Source of the DNA: CAVSZB01 sp964420395
Lineage (GTDB): Bacteria; Krumholzibacteriota; Krumholzibacteriia; LZORAL124-64-63
NCBI GenBank assembly: GCA_964420395.1
Contig: CAYQTJ010000185.1
Coordinates: 1-6,112, forward strand
Direction: 5' to 3'
DNA: 6,112 nucleotides
The notes under the pieces: model-generated
Database searches by the model: none
The model's input: the letters and a program-made list of their open reading frames with translations, nothing else
Told to the model about the DNA's origin: nothing
Made by a program: the position numbers and the translations under genes
Part shown: positions 5,906 to 6,112 of the stretch, one piece after another
How positions within the stretch are numbered: position 1 is the stretch's first letter
How the letters are laid out: the number at the start of each line of letters is the position of its first letter

Positions 5906-5914
5906 ATTCTAGCA
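5906..5914 (-). promoter_or_regulatory. Candidate extended -10 promoter of the methyltransferase gene
   Basis: TGC-TAGAAT (5914 down to 5906, minus strand) is a TGn extended -10 with 5 of 6 matches to TATAAT, 47 nt before ATG 5858. No good -35 is found at 16-18 nt. Instead CGGATCGT occurs twice upstream (5921-5914 and 5940-5933 on the minus strand), 19 nt apart, which could be an activator or operator site. Confidence 0.45.
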
Positions 5915-5967
5915 CGATCCGTACCGCCGCGGACGATCCGGAACGACCGCGCGCGGCACGGGGATCG

Positions 5968-6005
5968 CCGGTCGCGCCTTCCCGGCTCAGCGCGACCGGT
6001 CGCGC
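5968..6005. repeat. 10-bp inverted repeat with an overlapping third copy
   Basis: CCGGTCGCGC (5968-5977) is followed 12 nt later by its exact reverse complement GCGCGACCGG (5990-5999), and the direct form recurs at 5996-6005, overlapping the inverted copy. It could form a hairpin or be a dimeric protein site. It lies upstream of the methyltransferase promoter, in DNA with no gene I can support. Confidence 0.6.
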
Positions 6006-6021
6006 GGGCGCGGCGCGGCGC

Positions 6022-6095
6022 GGTCCCGCCCACCCGCCCGGGGCGCGGGACCCCCCCGCGCGCGGACCCGCCGCGCCGGCGCGGCGGCGGTCCGC
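6022..6095. repeat. Two strong GC-rich inverted repeats at the window end
   Basis: The first is GGTCCCGC (6022-6029) with GCGGGACC (6045-6052), an 8-bp perfect stem with a 15-nt loop. The second is a near-perfect palindrome: outer GCGGACC (6062-6068) with GGTCCGC (6089-6095), and inner CGCCGCGCC (6069-6077) with GGCGCGGCG (6078-6086), giving a 16-bp stem broken only by a 2-nt bulge (6087-6088). No T-tract follows on either strand, so a classical intrinsic terminator is not supported. It may mark the end of a gene beyond the window or be a random product of extreme GC content. Confidence 0.5.
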
Positions 6096-6112
6096 CCCCC
6101 CGTTCGGATAGC

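Noticed and set aside
5668..6111. Plus-strand open frame running to the right window edge
   Set aside because: It is antisense to the methyltransferase and then Arg/Pro/Ala-rich through palindromic non-coding DNA, with no recognisable domain.
1..6112. tRNA, rRNA or known riboswitch
   Set aside because: I saw no cloverleaf arms, conserved rRNA segments or familiar riboswitch core motifs on either strand; a covariance-model scan would be the decisive test.

Overview
The window is very GC-rich, with G/C-biased codon third positions, short gene-to-gene overlaps and no eukaryotic signals, so it is a high-GC bacterial chromosome fragment. Gene content (a UbiD-type decarboxylase plus UbiE/MenG methyltransferase, a hotdog thioesterase, a TauE/SafE permease, a class V aminotransferase and a class I methyltransferase) is housekeeping or accessory metabolism and does not fix the phylum. 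The repeat style suggests Acidobacteriota or a similar high-GC lineage, but that is only a guess.

Layout. Positions 1-3526 hold four minus-strand genes, transcribed right to left: ubiD-family decarboxylase (3526-1979), ubiE/menG (1979-1116), a PaaI-like hotdog thioesterase (940-452) and a TauE/SafE permease cut by the window edge (455-1). ubiD/ubiE overlap as TGATG and thioesterase/permease overlap as GTGA, so there are two translationally coupled pairs. They are separated by a 175-bp gap that carries an inverted repeat (locus A). Positions 3527-3964 are a gene-free divergent intergenic region holding the ubiD promoter and a second, larger copy of the repeat family (locus B). On the plus strand, 3965-5182 encodes a CefD-like PLP enzyme. 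It converges, with 4 bp between stop codons, on a minus-strand SAM methyltransferase (5858-5187). Positions 5941-6112 are non-coding as far as I can see and dense in GC-rich palindromes.

How the genes work together. UbiD-family decarboxylation and UbiE/MenG C-methylation are both steps of respiratory quinone synthesis, so the coupled pair is best read as a quinone module. The decarboxylase resembles the menaquinone-type UbiD branch more than proteobacterial UbiD. Roles of the thioesterase and permease in that pathway are unproven. The aminotransferase and the last methyltransferase have no visible functional link to it.

The most unusual content is the repeat family. Five units of one roughly 32-bp element (a constant arm plus a 19-bp palindrome) sit in two intergenic loci in inverted, REPIN-like arrangement. 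In locus A the two base differences between the arms' palindromes are compensatory, and one repeat arm supplies the stop codon of ubiE. Three minus-strand genes also share an extended -10-like TGCTAnnnT motif 37-47 nt upstream of their starts.
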